Positions 33,648 through 43,797 of a stretch of DNA of 64,000 nucleotides are shown piece after piece. The notes beneath the pieces are model-generated. The model did no database searches. It saw nothing but the letters and a program-made list of their open reading frames with translations, and had not been told where the DNA came from. The translations under genes and the position numbers were made by a program. The DNA comes from Diplodia intermedia (Eukaryota; Ascomycota; Dothideomycetes; Botryosphaeriales; Botryosphaeriaceae): NCBI GenBank assembly GCA_021495925.1, contig JAKEKT010000038.1:124001-188000 (forward strand). The letters run 5' to 3'. Within the stretch, counting starts at the first letter, position 1. Every line of letters starts with the position of its first letter.

Positions 33648-34324
33648 TTTGCATTTCGTTTTGCCAAAACTTTTTGTGGGCTGTGGATCCTTGGTCTGCC
33701 GCACAGACATGGCGCTGGGCACCCCTGCGTTCCTGTTGATAACTGAAGAACGTTAACATCCTATGCCATGCGCGCTGCATTTTTGTCGGAATCGCTCGTG
33801 CAATTCCGCTTTCCTTGTATGGCTTCCCATCTTTTGTGGCAAGGGAGCCGCTAAAGTTGTAATAGTAACTACGCCTTGTGTTCATTGGTAGTTGAATCCA
33901 AGATCTGGAAGTAGCTCTGCGTTTTAAAATCGCATTGTTTCCGGCTGTTCGATTCCACTGCCCATGCGGGAAGAGTGGTGACATCGTGGATGGGCCTTGG
34001 GAGGCTGGGCCAATTTCTTTTTGGAGTCAAACTAAAGAAAAAGAAGAAAAAGAAAGAACGCGTGGCATCGAATCGTTTTCGTCATCTAATGATAGACTTA
34101 TCTAATGAGGAGTAAAAATGACTGTGTCTTTCTTTCTCCAGCCAATAAGCTATGCGTTCTCGCCATTGAAGTCCCAGAGAAACTGAAGCGAATCTTCAGC
34201 CGGTTGCAAATCATTTGCCAACGTCCGGCTCCGGCTAGTCGTCCAGATCAAGTGCTCTGGAGATTTCCGACAGGTCAGTGATGGTCTCTTGCGAATCCGG
34301 GACGCCGATATAACCATCCTCAGG
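33648..34324. other. Intergenic region
   Basis: Between the 5S gene and the 3' end of the zinc-finger-like gene. Open frames here read through the 5S gene and are not convincing. A purine tract occurs at 34028-34060. Confidence 0.45.
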
Positions 34325-35784
34325 TTACCCCGGAAGGTTTCTCTCCGTCTCGAAACACCAAAAGCCGTTATATGATGTTTCTACGGGCTCTTTGTTCGTC
34401 GGCAAATTTGCCAGCGGCTCCCGAGCGTCGGCATGGTCAGTCGGCGGCGGAGCGTGTACACTGGCTGAGGTGTTCCCTTCCGCAAAAGCCTGGTTCTCTG
34501 GGCCAATCTGTGCTGAGCCATCCGCCTGGTTGTCTGGGCCGGCTTGTGCTGAGGCATCTGCCTGCCCTCCAGATCTGGTGTCAGTATCTTGCGAGCTCCG
34601 GCGGGAGCCCAGAGAGTACCGGTCAGAGTCCATAGAGTATCGGTCGGGGGGCAAAGAGTACCGGTCGGAGCCCGGACAGTCTAGAGAGCTCCGGGGGGAG
34701 TCCAGATAGAACCGGTCAGACCCCAGGTCGGGGGGCAAAGAGTACCGGTCGGAGCCTAGAGCGTCTAGAGAGCTCCGGGCGGAGCCCAGAGAGTCCCGGG
34801 CGGAGGGCAGAGAGTCCCGGGCGGAGCTTAGAGAGGTTGGTGAGTCTGCGTCGCAATCTGTAGTCGTGTAAGATTCCATTTCCGCGGGAAGAATTGGCTG
34901 AACCAAAATAGGTTTGATCCAAAGCATTGGGTATAGTGTGCACGCAGTTTGCAGGTGGAATTGTATGGGAAATGAGGCGACAACTTACAAGGAGAGGAGG
35001 GTATCTCTACTTCTTCAGGAAAGAGGACGCGGTATATCGCTTCCCATCTGCTTTGCCTGCTTTTGTTGGGTTCCTCATGTTCTGGCGTGATGCCGGTCAC
35101 CTGCGTGCATCTTTCAATGTCGTTGTGAATGCACAATGCCCATTTATTCGGGAAAATCTTGCGGCACCGAAAACATATCCAAGATTGCAAGTGAATGGCG
35201 TAGAGGTGTTGTCTGGAGTAAGGTGATTAGTAGTGAGCCAAGATTGTGCGGGAGGACCAAGCTCACTCCAGACACCGGGTGGTCTGGAATCCCGGAGAAA
35301 CACACGAGAACGCCTTCGGAGCTTCGTTCGGGAAGCGCTTGATGTAGGGGCATGCAAGTCTTCGGTCACCAGCCATCCCGGATGCTGACGATTGTCCAGG
35401 ATCCGGTGCTTTTCGGCGCTTCTTCTGATCGTCATCATCTTTCTTATCAGCCTTGCGCTTTCGCTTTCCCGAGGCTTGCTCCGCTGGTCCTTGAGAATGG
35501 CCTGCGGTCGCTACGGAGCCTGGTCCGCCGTCATCTCGCGTGGTGTTCATCGTGGACTCTGTGTAACTTGTATAGCAGATGTTGTCGTTAACTCCGCAGT
35601 TGCTTGAATTTGACTCGGTATCCTCAGCGATGCGAAGGGACGAGCGCCGTCCGTCCGCCGCTCGAGCGAAGGGTCGAGGGTCCGTCGCGATGCGGCAGGT
35701 GAGCCTCCGTAGCGTAGCTCCTTCCAACTGCCCATTAGCTCTACGACGCTTCGACCTACGTAGTAAGCGCCGCAACAACCACAT
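34325..35784 (-). CDS. Fungal C2H2-like protein with repeated Ser/Arg/Asp-rich tail
   Basis: Exons (to at most 35784)-35267, 34989-35212, 34325-34857. The core fits a recurrent ascomycete family of unknown role: RLACPYIKRFPNEAPKAFSC, then (across the first intron) RCLEQHLYAIHLQSWICF, a zinc-binding pair CFRC with downstream His and Cys (IHNDIERC), and WEAIYRVLFP with IPSSPY. The 131-nt second intron was placed by phase: T + AT gives Tyr of IPSSPYCD and puts the tail in frame. The tail (about residues 50-120 of the last exon product) repeats units such as SARDSL and SDRYSL and is followed by a Gln/Ala/Gly-rich part. A basic nuclear-localisation-like stretch (KRKRKADKK) precedes the core. The start is unclear: the ATG at 35784, or more likely the one at 35550. 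Confidence 0.7.
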
Positions 35785-35820
35785 CTGTACCTACCTTCGC
35801 CGTCTGCCTTCGCTGCGTAT

Positions 35821-35868
35821 CTTCGCCGTACCTACACTTCACCGTACCTACACTTCGCCGTATCTACA
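35821..35868. repeat. 16-bp tandem repeat, three copies
   Basis: Three units of CTTC(G/A)CCGTA(C/T)CTACA in a row with degenerate copies on the 5' side (from about 35795). It lies just upstream of the minus-strand zinc-finger-like gene, in its promoter or 5' UTR. Confidence 0.85.
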
Positions 35869-36074
35869 CTTGCACCTCACGCAATACTTTTTGAAGGTTT
35901 GGCTGACTTTTCTTTACTTTTCAATTATGACATTGATGCCGACATGTTTACAGGACAACCACTCGGAGTCTTGACTGTCATCTTCCGACCCCCTGAAGCC
36001 GAATCCCAAACACACCCTCAGCATCTTTGAAGACGTTATCATTACTCATGTCATTATTTGTCTCAAAACTCTTC

Positions 36075-36924
36075 TCACAAAACAACAGCAAGGACGGCAG
36101 CTGCGACGGCCGCAGCAGCCGACAGACGCACGCCCATCGAAGCCGAAGCGCCACTGCTCGGCTCCAGCGTCACGCCGGCCGCAACCTCAGTGACGGTGAC
36201 GGTCCAGTACCTGACATAGTCGGGGTTGCGGGTGACGGTGTAAGCGGTAGTCGGGTGCGCCGACAGAGACGACTGGCAAGCGCCGACCGAGACGGTGTTC
36301 TACGCAAAGTCAGCGAACCATGCAACGACAAGGAAGGGAGGAGCATCAACTCACATAGGCGCCCTGCTGCACCTCGCTCGCCGGGCCGGCGACGTCCTCC
36401 TCGAAGCAGCGATCCATGGCGACCACGTCGGCCGTCTTGACCGCGCTCGGGATGCTCGTGAAGTTGACGGTGCACACGGGGCTGTTGGTCGTCTTGCTGG
36501 CGGTGATCTTGCAGTGCTCCTCGTAGCCGACGGTGACGGGCTCGGCCAGCGTCGTCTGCGGCGCGAACTCGCGCGTGCCGATGCTCTGGTAGAAGCCCAT
36601 GGACCAGTAGTCGTCGGCGAACTCGACCTTGACCGGCCCGTCGCCGTCGGTCGCGCACAGCGCGCCGTCGGTGCCGTTGCCCGACGCCTTGGCCGTGTCC
36701 GACGGGCAGTGGAAGACGACGGTCGTCGTCGACGACGTCACGTTCCACACCTTGCCGCTGACGCCCGCGGTCGGCACGTACAGGCCTGTGTTGCCGGCGG
36801 GGAAGGCGAAGGAGATCTCGGTCGAGGTGGTGGTTGGGCCGGTGGCGGTGGAGGCCGCGGCCGAGGAAGAGGCGGCGGAGGAGAAGCCGCTGAGGGCGAG
36901 GGTGGTGAGGAGGATGGAGAGCAT
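36075..36924 (-). CDS. Secreted, probably GPI-anchored surface protein of unknown function
   Basis: Exons 36355-36924 and 36075-36299, phase-0 intron of 55 nt; 264 residues. The N-terminal signal peptide MLSILLTTLALSGFSSA is followed by a Ser/Thr/Ala-rich stretch, a body with several Cys (VFHCPSD, EEHCKIT, PVCTVN, DRCFEED, GACQSS) and N-glycosylation sites (NVTS, NGTD, NFTS). The C-terminus is SSGASAS followed by a hydrophobic Ala/Val/Leu tail ending VLAVVL, as in GPI-anchor signals. The upstream in-frame ATG at 36990 would hide the signal peptide, so 36924 was chosen. I do not recognise a domain. Confidence 0.75.
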
Positions 36925-38422
36925 GGTGGGTGGTTTGATGGTGTGTTTCTTGAGACTGGTGCAGGTGTTGAACTGGGGGAAAATCCGCAACTTTCCAACG
37001 CAGCCTTTCGCAGGGAAGGTTCAGTCAGTTGACAGTGAAAATGTGTGCTGCATGGCAAAGGGCATGCACGACGGTCGAATTTAAGTCCATCCTTTGCCCT
37101 GGAGCGGCGTCCAGGCTACAGTCCTGCAGGATGCAGTTCTGGAGGCAGCAATTACCCGATGTGGAGTGATGGCGGTTAGTAAGCCTAGTGCAGTGGCGAA
37201 TGGCAAGCCGCAGAAAGAGCCTCGTCGCTTCCATCAAGCAAAAGTGGCGTCGACAGCAGCGGAGCTTCGCTTGAATCGGCCTCGCGGCTTTTGCGGCGCG
37301 CTCTGCCGAGGTGGCACGGCCGTTATTGGCGGCACAGGGGCGCTTCCGCCGTGCTGGTACCTGAGGCCAAATATAGTCCGGCCGAAAGCCGACCGCCCGA
37401 TGCTTCGCGCTCGCTGGCTTTGGAAGATGCGGACCGAGGTTGGGAGAAGGCAAAAAGAAGTGACTGTTCCGTGTGTTTGTACAGTGTCCGTGGTAGAGAT
37501 AGACTTCGGCGTATGCTTACAGGGTATTACGACGAACGGAAGCGCCCATGGGAGCGCTAACCGTGTGCGGTAAGTGGCAGGGATGATGTGGAGTGGCAAT
37601 GTGGAGCTAATCATAACCTTTTCCCGTGCGGGCCTTCCTGATCCTTCTGCAAAGGGCACCAGTCACGAGGCAATAACGAGCAGTGCTATATCGTTAGCCA
37701 GGCATTCCGGATATAACGAACAATGTGGCGTGCGCAAATCCGGTGGGAACTGACTCGACTCCCCTTTGTCAAACGATAACGGCTAAAGAAATACATACAA
37801 CCACGACTGTATCATGTCGATGAACCGTGAACCTAGAGATGGATCAATCCAGCTCGATTGTTGTTCTGTGCTCTGCGCCACAGGGATGATAAAGATGAAG
37901 AAAAACTTGCACTGCTGCAGAAAGAACCTCAAGTGGTCTGACACTTGATACTGCGAAGCATCTTTTGTGCCTCGGTGATATCTCGCGACTCATGTCAGAG
38001 TAAACAGAAAGGGGCCTTTGAAGAGAAAGGCCCTGCAAGGCCGATACCAAACCCGGGCAGCTTGATTTGCAGGGGCTTCACAATATACTGTTACCAGACT
38101 GCCACTCACAGCTCTACCACAGGCCGCAAAGCATAGGAAACATTATCCGTCCAGCAGGAAATGATTTCGAGAAGACCGTGGCCCCCGCTTGGGCGGTGCC
38201 GATACCACATGGCCGCGCGCCTGAGAGGGTCATGCTTTTTTTGGCCCCCAATACTCACAGCCGAACTCAGCCTCGCCCCACTTGCAAGCAAACTGCATCT
38301 TCCGCTCTCTTCGCGTGGCCTCATCTTGCTTTCAAATCACCTAAAGTACTCAAAGGTGCCAAGTACCCCTCAAGATCGTTTCGGAGGTCTTTAATTGGGC
38401 GTGCCTGGTCCTTCATACGACC
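36925..38422. other. Intergenic region
   Basis: About 1.5 kb between two divergent genes (surface protein, minus; HET protein, plus). It should contain both promoters. Only short overlapping frames are present and none looks like a protein I know. Confidence 0.45.
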
Positions 38423-40450
38423 ATGTCCGGCTCCGCCACAAACAACATACAGGCCCGCGTCGCGGACATCAAGTACTGCTCCGATAGACGATGCGCCACT
38501 CAGCCATCCCGGCATCTGGTCGTGAGCCTGCGGGAAGTATCACTCCGACGCGACGAGGCCACAGCAGTTTCATACGTATGGGGGGAATTCAACCGCGAAA
38601 AGACGCCAATCGGACACGTCGCCGGTAACAGCCACAAAACCGTTTGGATGAAGCTCGGGAAAGAGTGGGTCATCGGCGATGTCATGGACCGCCTGGTCGA
38701 GCTCGCAACGAAGAAGCCCATCTGGATCGACCAATTGTGCATCCCGCAGAATGACGAGGAGATAACAAAGACCCTCGCGAACATCCCATCGATATACCGC
38801 ACGTTCGACGTGGTCATCCTGATGCCAGGCCATCCCTGCAAGTGCCTCCCGACGCTGATGCGGGAGATCGGCAAGGTTGACCGGGCTTTGTCCAAGTCCG
38901 CCACGTCGGAAGCGTTCAAACGATGCCGCTTGGAATTCGAGTCGTGCTTGAACATGACTTCGACATGCTCCTGGATCAAAAGGGTGTGGCCGCGGCAAGA
39001 GCTGAACTACTCGGAGAAGGTGCGTTGCGTTTGGGCGGCGAAGGAGGAGTTGCCTTGTGTAAGCATGCGTGCCGGTGAGGAGGATACGGCCAACCTTGCC
39101 CCGTTCCTTGCAAGGATGTATGAGCGGTTGCTGAGAGACGGCTACAATCATGACGGCGCAATGTGGTCTCTCGGTTCGTATTCGACGGAGCTGGAAGTCG
39201 AGCAACTGGCTGAAATAAAGCTCTACGTGGAAGGTCCCGGCGAACAAACGATAGCAGAAGCGGACGCTGTCTATCGTTTCTTCTCGGGGGAAGCACTCAA
39301 GAATGGTATCACCAGACGCGAAGATATGCCGCACCTATCCAAGTTTGCGCACAATCTGATCATGTTGGCTTCAAGGCATGGAGGCCCGCGTCGAAAGGCT
39401 ACCCATGCACGGGATTATGTCATTTCCATCTGGGTCGATTGCCCGGAGTACGCCATTCCCCGAAACTACAAGTCAATGGACTGCCCGAGCCTACTTCAAG
39501 ACGCCTTGGATCAAATGAACAACACGAGCGAGAGGTTCTTGCTCACCACAGCCCCACTGGGACTGTTCGAGTCCGAACAGAGCGGATCAGCACTCTGGAA
39601 ACCGCCATGTTATCTTCCTTCATGTCAGATTGACGACTTGTCGGATATCTACAATGTCCTTGTCAACACCAACCTGGGAATGCTCATGCCTTCTTCCCAG
39701 AAGGTGCCTATAATCGTAGATCCCACGCAGACGCTCCCTCTCTCGGCTGCAGCAAAGAGCTTCGAAACGCTCTGGCAATCGTTCCCCCAGGAATCCGCTC
39801 CATCATCGTTCATCGAGTACTTCAACACCATCTCTCAAGACTGGGCCGAAGTGACAGTCGGCGGCGTAATGGATTCGATAAACGAGCTCCTGTCTCCCTA
39901 CTCCGAGACCGAAAGAGACAGCAGCGGCAAGTTGCATTTCCTCGTCCCGCCCTCGGACGTGTTGAGGATGTTCATTCTGTTGCAGCTCTTCAGCCGGTTT
40001 CCCGGCGTTAAAGCCTCGGACTTCCCTCAAGCGGCACACCAGCCTTACAACTTCGAAACCCTTCAACTCGGCGCGTACGAGCTGGTCAGCACGGCACTGT
40101 ATCTCGATCTGGATATGTGTTACGATAAAGGTATGCAGCTGATGTTTTCCGGGACCGACGGACACGCAAAGAGCGTTCCCAGAGTCGGGTTCTGCCGACG
40201 GGGTGTTGATATCAAACGGATGTCAGAGAAGGCGATGGATCCGAACGAGAGGCGGGTGTTGACTGTACGAATGGACTCGGAAGCAACCGAATCTCTGCTG
40301 TTCGAGGCCGAGATGGTGGGCCATGTGGATGGCTTGCCTGGATACCGTGTGTTTGGCGTGTGGGTTCCGATTGAGCCTAGAGACGAGGGTCATTATGGCG
40401 CTGCTGCTTGGTATCCGGAGAGGGGAGACATGAACGGTTATCTTGTTTAG
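38423..40450 (+). CDS. HET-domain (heterokaryon incompatibility) protein
   Basis: Single exon, 675 residues. The HET domain is N-terminal with its usual blocks: AVSYVWGEF (residues 48-56), IWIDQLCIPQND (100-111) and SIYRTFDVVILMPG (about 125). HET proteins trigger cell death or growth arrest when unlike hyphae fuse, usually through partner recognition; many family members have no known partner. The region after residue 200 shows no repeat (WD, ankyrin, TPR) or NB-ARC that I can see. No intron is needed. Such genes are typically variable between strains and lie in accessory regions, as here. Confidence 0.87.
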   Translation: MSGSATNNIQARVADIKYCSDRRCATQPSRHLVVSLREVSLRRDEATAVSYVWGEFNREKTPIGHVAGNSHKTVWMKLGKEWVIGDVMDRLVELATKKPIWIDQLCIPQNDEEITKTLANIPSIYRTFDVVILMPGHPCKCLPTLMREIGKVDRALSKSATSEAFKRCRLEFESCLNMTSTCSWIKRVWPRQELNYSEKVRCVWAAKEELPCVSMRAGEEDTANLAPFLARMYERLLRDGYNHDGAMWSLGSYSTELEVEQLAEIKLYVEGPGEQTIAEADAVYRFFSGEALKNGITRREDMPHLSKFAHNLIMLASRHGGPRRKATHARDYVISIWVDCPEYAIPRNYKSMDCPSLLQDALDQMNNTSERFLLTTAPLGLFESEQSGSALWKPPCYLPSCQIDDLSDIYNVLVNTNLGMLMPSSQKVPIIVDPTQTLPLSAAAKSFETLWQSFPQESAPSSFIEYFNTISQDWAEVTVGGVMDSINELLSPYSETERDSSGKLHFLVPPSDVLRMFILLQLFSRFPGVKASDFPQAAHQPYNFETLQLGAYELVSTALYLDLDMCYDKGMQLMFSGTDGHAKSVPRVGFCRRGVDIKRMSEKAMDPNERRVLTVRMDSEATESLLFEAEMVGHVDGLPGYRVFGVWVPIEPRDEGHYGAAAWYPERGDMNGYLV

Positions 40451-40728
40451 CGTGTCCTCGGTTCTGTTCATGTCTTCAGGGGTCGTGCATCAAATGTGTA
40501 CCTTGCATCAGATTCCCCGATCAGCAACCCGAGGGCCAGGCGTTTCTTCTTTTCTCAAGCTCTGTAAAGGGATATCGGAGTCTCGCATCATGTCGGCATG
40601 CTATGAAACGATTCTGAGTTGATGGCGAAAGTATTGGATAATGAGTGTTGATATCTGACTCGTAATTTTTCTACAGGAAGGAGACGACGAAGACATCACC
40701 GCGAAGCATCCTCAGGACCATTGGTCGC

Positions 40729-41701
40729 TTAGTGCTGCACATCGGTGTCCGGGATCTCAAGCGTGGTGAAGTTCCAAGTCTTGCCGCTGTCGGAGCTGGT
40801 CATTTCCCCACCGGTCGCGCCCTGCTCCCAGCCTCCAGCGTGGCCAAAGCTCTCATCCGCCTGGCTCAGCACGATGGAAACATTCTCCCAGCCTAGAAAT
40901 CTTTTAGTCACGGCTTACTTTGAGTGGGATGGGCGGAGGACATACTGTGCGCGGGGGCAGTGGCACAAGTGCCGGCCGCGCACTCGATCGAGATGTAGAA
41001 GAGCTCGCCGCGCTCTCCCTTGCCTGCCAAGACGCTGTTAGTCTTGCAACTGTGGAAAGGGCCCCTCTAAGCCCCGGTGACGTACTGGTCGAGACGCTGG
41101 ACACGAGCTCGTCGTTGACATAGAGGTTCTGGTCCCACATTTGGGTATCGGAGCTCAGCTTGTCTGGAAAGCGCGTTAGCTGAAATGCCGACAAGAGTCA
41201 AAAACCAGATTTGACTTGCAGTGCGTCTTGATGCGAGACCCGGCAGCGGCCTTGACGGGCGTGCCGTTGTTGGCGTTGGAACCTGGTTACGATGTCACGT
41301 CAGTGTTTTGTTCTGAGATGCTTTGCGCAACGGGGCCATATTTACCGATGAGCGCATATGCGAAGTTGCACCAGTTGCTTCCGAGGTTGGTGCAGTACCC
41401 GCTCCTGTGAAGTTTTAGCTACCTGTCTATGGGCAATTTTCTGGGAGCAATGAGCGACACCTTACCCTTCAGGGGCATTCTCGGTAACGCCTTGGAGGAA
41501 GGAGGCCTCGTTTTGCATCATGATGGCACTCCACAACGCAACATCTCCCGTGATGGGGTTGGGGACATCTCCGACCACGAGTGTGGCGGTAGCTTCCTGG
41601 ATCCACGCATCGGTGCTCGCCTGGAGGGTAACAACATCGAGGTTGGCAAGCGCTTGGTGGGCGAGCGCCAAAAGGGCACTGGTAGCTGCGAAGGTCTTCA
41701 T
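40729..41701 (-). CDS. Secreted protein of unknown function, with a GC-AG intron
   Basis: Six exons: 41466-41701, 41346-41404, 41220-41282, 41086-41163, 40946-41023, 40729-40892; 225 residues. Signal peptide MKTFAATSALLALAHQALA. The mature protein has conserved-looking blocks SGYCTNLGSNWCNFAYALIG, DTQMWDQNLYVN, FYISIECAAGTC and GGWEQGATGGEM, typical of a fungal secreted family with a beta-sandwich appearance; I do not know its activity. The third intron (41164-41219) starts GCAAGT rather than GT and ends CAG; no good GT donor is available in phase. The other four introns are standard. It lies next to the HET gene and converges with it. Confidence 0.8.
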
Positions 41702-42233
41702 GGCGGTATCTGGAAGAAATATATGAGACGGTGTGGGGGTGATGGATCGATCTCTAGAGGATGACAATATATATATATATACAGTGTAGCGCCGGCACAG
41801 AGCGAGAGGCTCCTGGGCCAGCGACCGCTCCGTAGCTGTAAAACAAACATACGAGGTGCATGTTTCGAACAAATTAATGAATAGCGGTCCGCAAATCCCT
41901 CGTTCTTTCCGATTTTGCAACTTTATAAATATGTTCGTCGTGCTGTGTAAGAAATATCACTCTCCAAGGCAACAGTTCCCGGAGGCGTGGGGGAAGCAGG
42001 GACCCTAACAGGTGATTTAATTTAACATTGGCCACCTAGCTCATGGTGGGCCTTAAATTGCTCCGGTCGTTTCGACTGACATCCTCTCTTCGTGCTACCT
42101 CTCCTCTCTCAATAATCAACGTTGACCACCCAATTCGTCTGCAATTGTGTTTGATACAACCATTCAATTGCGAAATGTTGATATACTGTACGATTTCATT
42201 AGCCGGTGGTTCAAAGAGTCGGGAAGGATAGGT
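41702..42233. other. Intergenic region
   Basis: Promoter side of the secreted-protein gene; contains a TA-repeat (about 41769-41780). No other feature. Confidence 0.45.
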
Positions 42234-42277
42234 ACGGGAGACATACAGGAGACATACGGGAAAGATACGGGAGACAT
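42234..42277. repeat. 11-bp tandem repeat, four copies
   Basis: Four consecutive units of ACGGGAGACAT with few changes (unit 2 has ACAGG, unit 3 ends AAAGAT). Lies in non-coding DNA. Confidence 0.85.
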
Positions 42278-43797
42278 ACAAGTAAGTAGAAATTTCTTCG
42301 TATGTACATACATGCAAGCCGGTTTTAGCCGGGGAAACAGAATTGTTTGAAACACGAATCAGCCCCTCGCAATCTACACCGTTTTAGTTCCTGGCGCGGG
42401 CAAACCTCCTCCGCCTCAACGATGACCCGTTTTCTACGGCTTCACAACGTATATTTTTCTAGGCAAATCGAACGACATTCGGACAACCAAAAAAAGTGTC
42501 TCAGCGTGATCGCATAAGAGAAAGCAAGGCTTGTGGTGGATGGGGTCTGATTTGGGCGTACTACCAGGCAGTGAGACAGTGTTCTGCGTTCTGCCGACGT
42601 TGTCTGGGGAAGAAGAAACACAGGCGATGGACCAAACATCGACCACACGAGAAGAGGGCGTTGAGCTGCATGACGGGCCTGGAGCGGCGCTGGTCAGGCG
42701 ACGAAGCTCACGGGTGAAATTGTCCCGGAGGGAGACAGCCGCTCTTGATCTGGTCGAGACGACTGAACGGAAGGAGCCCAGATCCAAGTAGTAGCAATGC
42801 GGTAGAAAGTCATGCCGTTCGTTCATGGAGATCTCCGACGATCAAGCTTCCCAGCCAGGAATGCGAGTGTGGCCGCGGCGATCCCCTCGTTGCCTCCAGA
42901 ACACGACGAGTCAGCGGCTGCTCCGCATCGGAAGCCTCTCCGTTGCGGGTTCCATGCGCACGCATTCATTGCTGGACGGTATCGTGCCATGGTTCCGAAT
43001 CCACGTCATTCGCCTGGCCGGGGGCAAAGGATGGCGCTCAGAGCGTGCAGGTTTTGGGACGACAAGGCAAGACGCGGACTGCCCCGGTTTCAGGACGTCT
43101 TGGTACTAGCAACCATCGCAATTGGCATGCGGGTTGAGAGGAGTTGAACCTCTGGGCTTAGCTTCGTTTGGCGTTCCGGCCATCTTGGCATTATTCCAGG
43201 TAAGTATGCATCAAAGGAAAGTGAAAATGGATAGCTTAATTACCGGTTTTGCGCTGCGCTAGCGCAGTCTCCCTTTGTTGTCTGCCTGTTCTCCCTCGCC
43301 ATTCCATTTCCGGGCCTCCATCTGCCGATGCCCACTCAAGCCTTTCCACAAGCAATTCTAAGCAACGACCAAGACTTGGCCTGTCGAGACGCTCATAGCA
43401 ACGCCGCGCCACTTTGAAACCCTCCTGCAAGTTGGTCAAGAGGGGGAAAGATTGGAAATGAAAAGAAGCAAAACTGCTGCCGTTCTACTCCAGCGCCAGA
43501 GATCACATTCCACTCAGTGTCGTAAACGTACAGGAAAAACAGTGACTAGCCCGTGCACCACATAGTTTCCAGACTTCAAGTTGCGCTGCCCAGAGGGAGT
43601 AAAGAGGATAGAATAAAAGAGGATAAAATAAAGGCCATCCACACGTGCAATCCTGGTGGAACCCATGTTCAATAGAGCGTCGAAGGCAGAGGTCTCAAAT
43701 AGAACATCGAAGGGAAGTTGAAGGGGAAACATACTGAAGGAGGGATCAGGATACAGGTCCTCTCGGCCCACACAGGTGCTTCAATGAACGGAAACTC
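42278..43797. other. Gene-poor region
   Basis: No supportable gene. A minus-strand frame at 42434-42826 (130 codons from an ATG) is Ser-rich and resembles nothing I know; it was not called. A short stem resembling a tRNA T arm occurs at 43143-43160 without the rest of a tRNA. The last part carries the 3' UTR of the histidine kinase gene. Confidence 0.45.

Noticed and set aside
42434..42826. 130-codon minus-strand frame between accessory genes
   Set aside because: Ser/Arg-rich chance-like composition, overlapped by equally long frames on the other strand, no recognisable domain.
43143..43200. Possible tRNA on the minus strand (T-arm-like AGAGG-TTCAACT-CCTCT and a TGGCCG box)
   Set aside because: No matching acceptor arm or anticodon arm can be formed, and the spacing between the boxes is too short for a complete tRNA.
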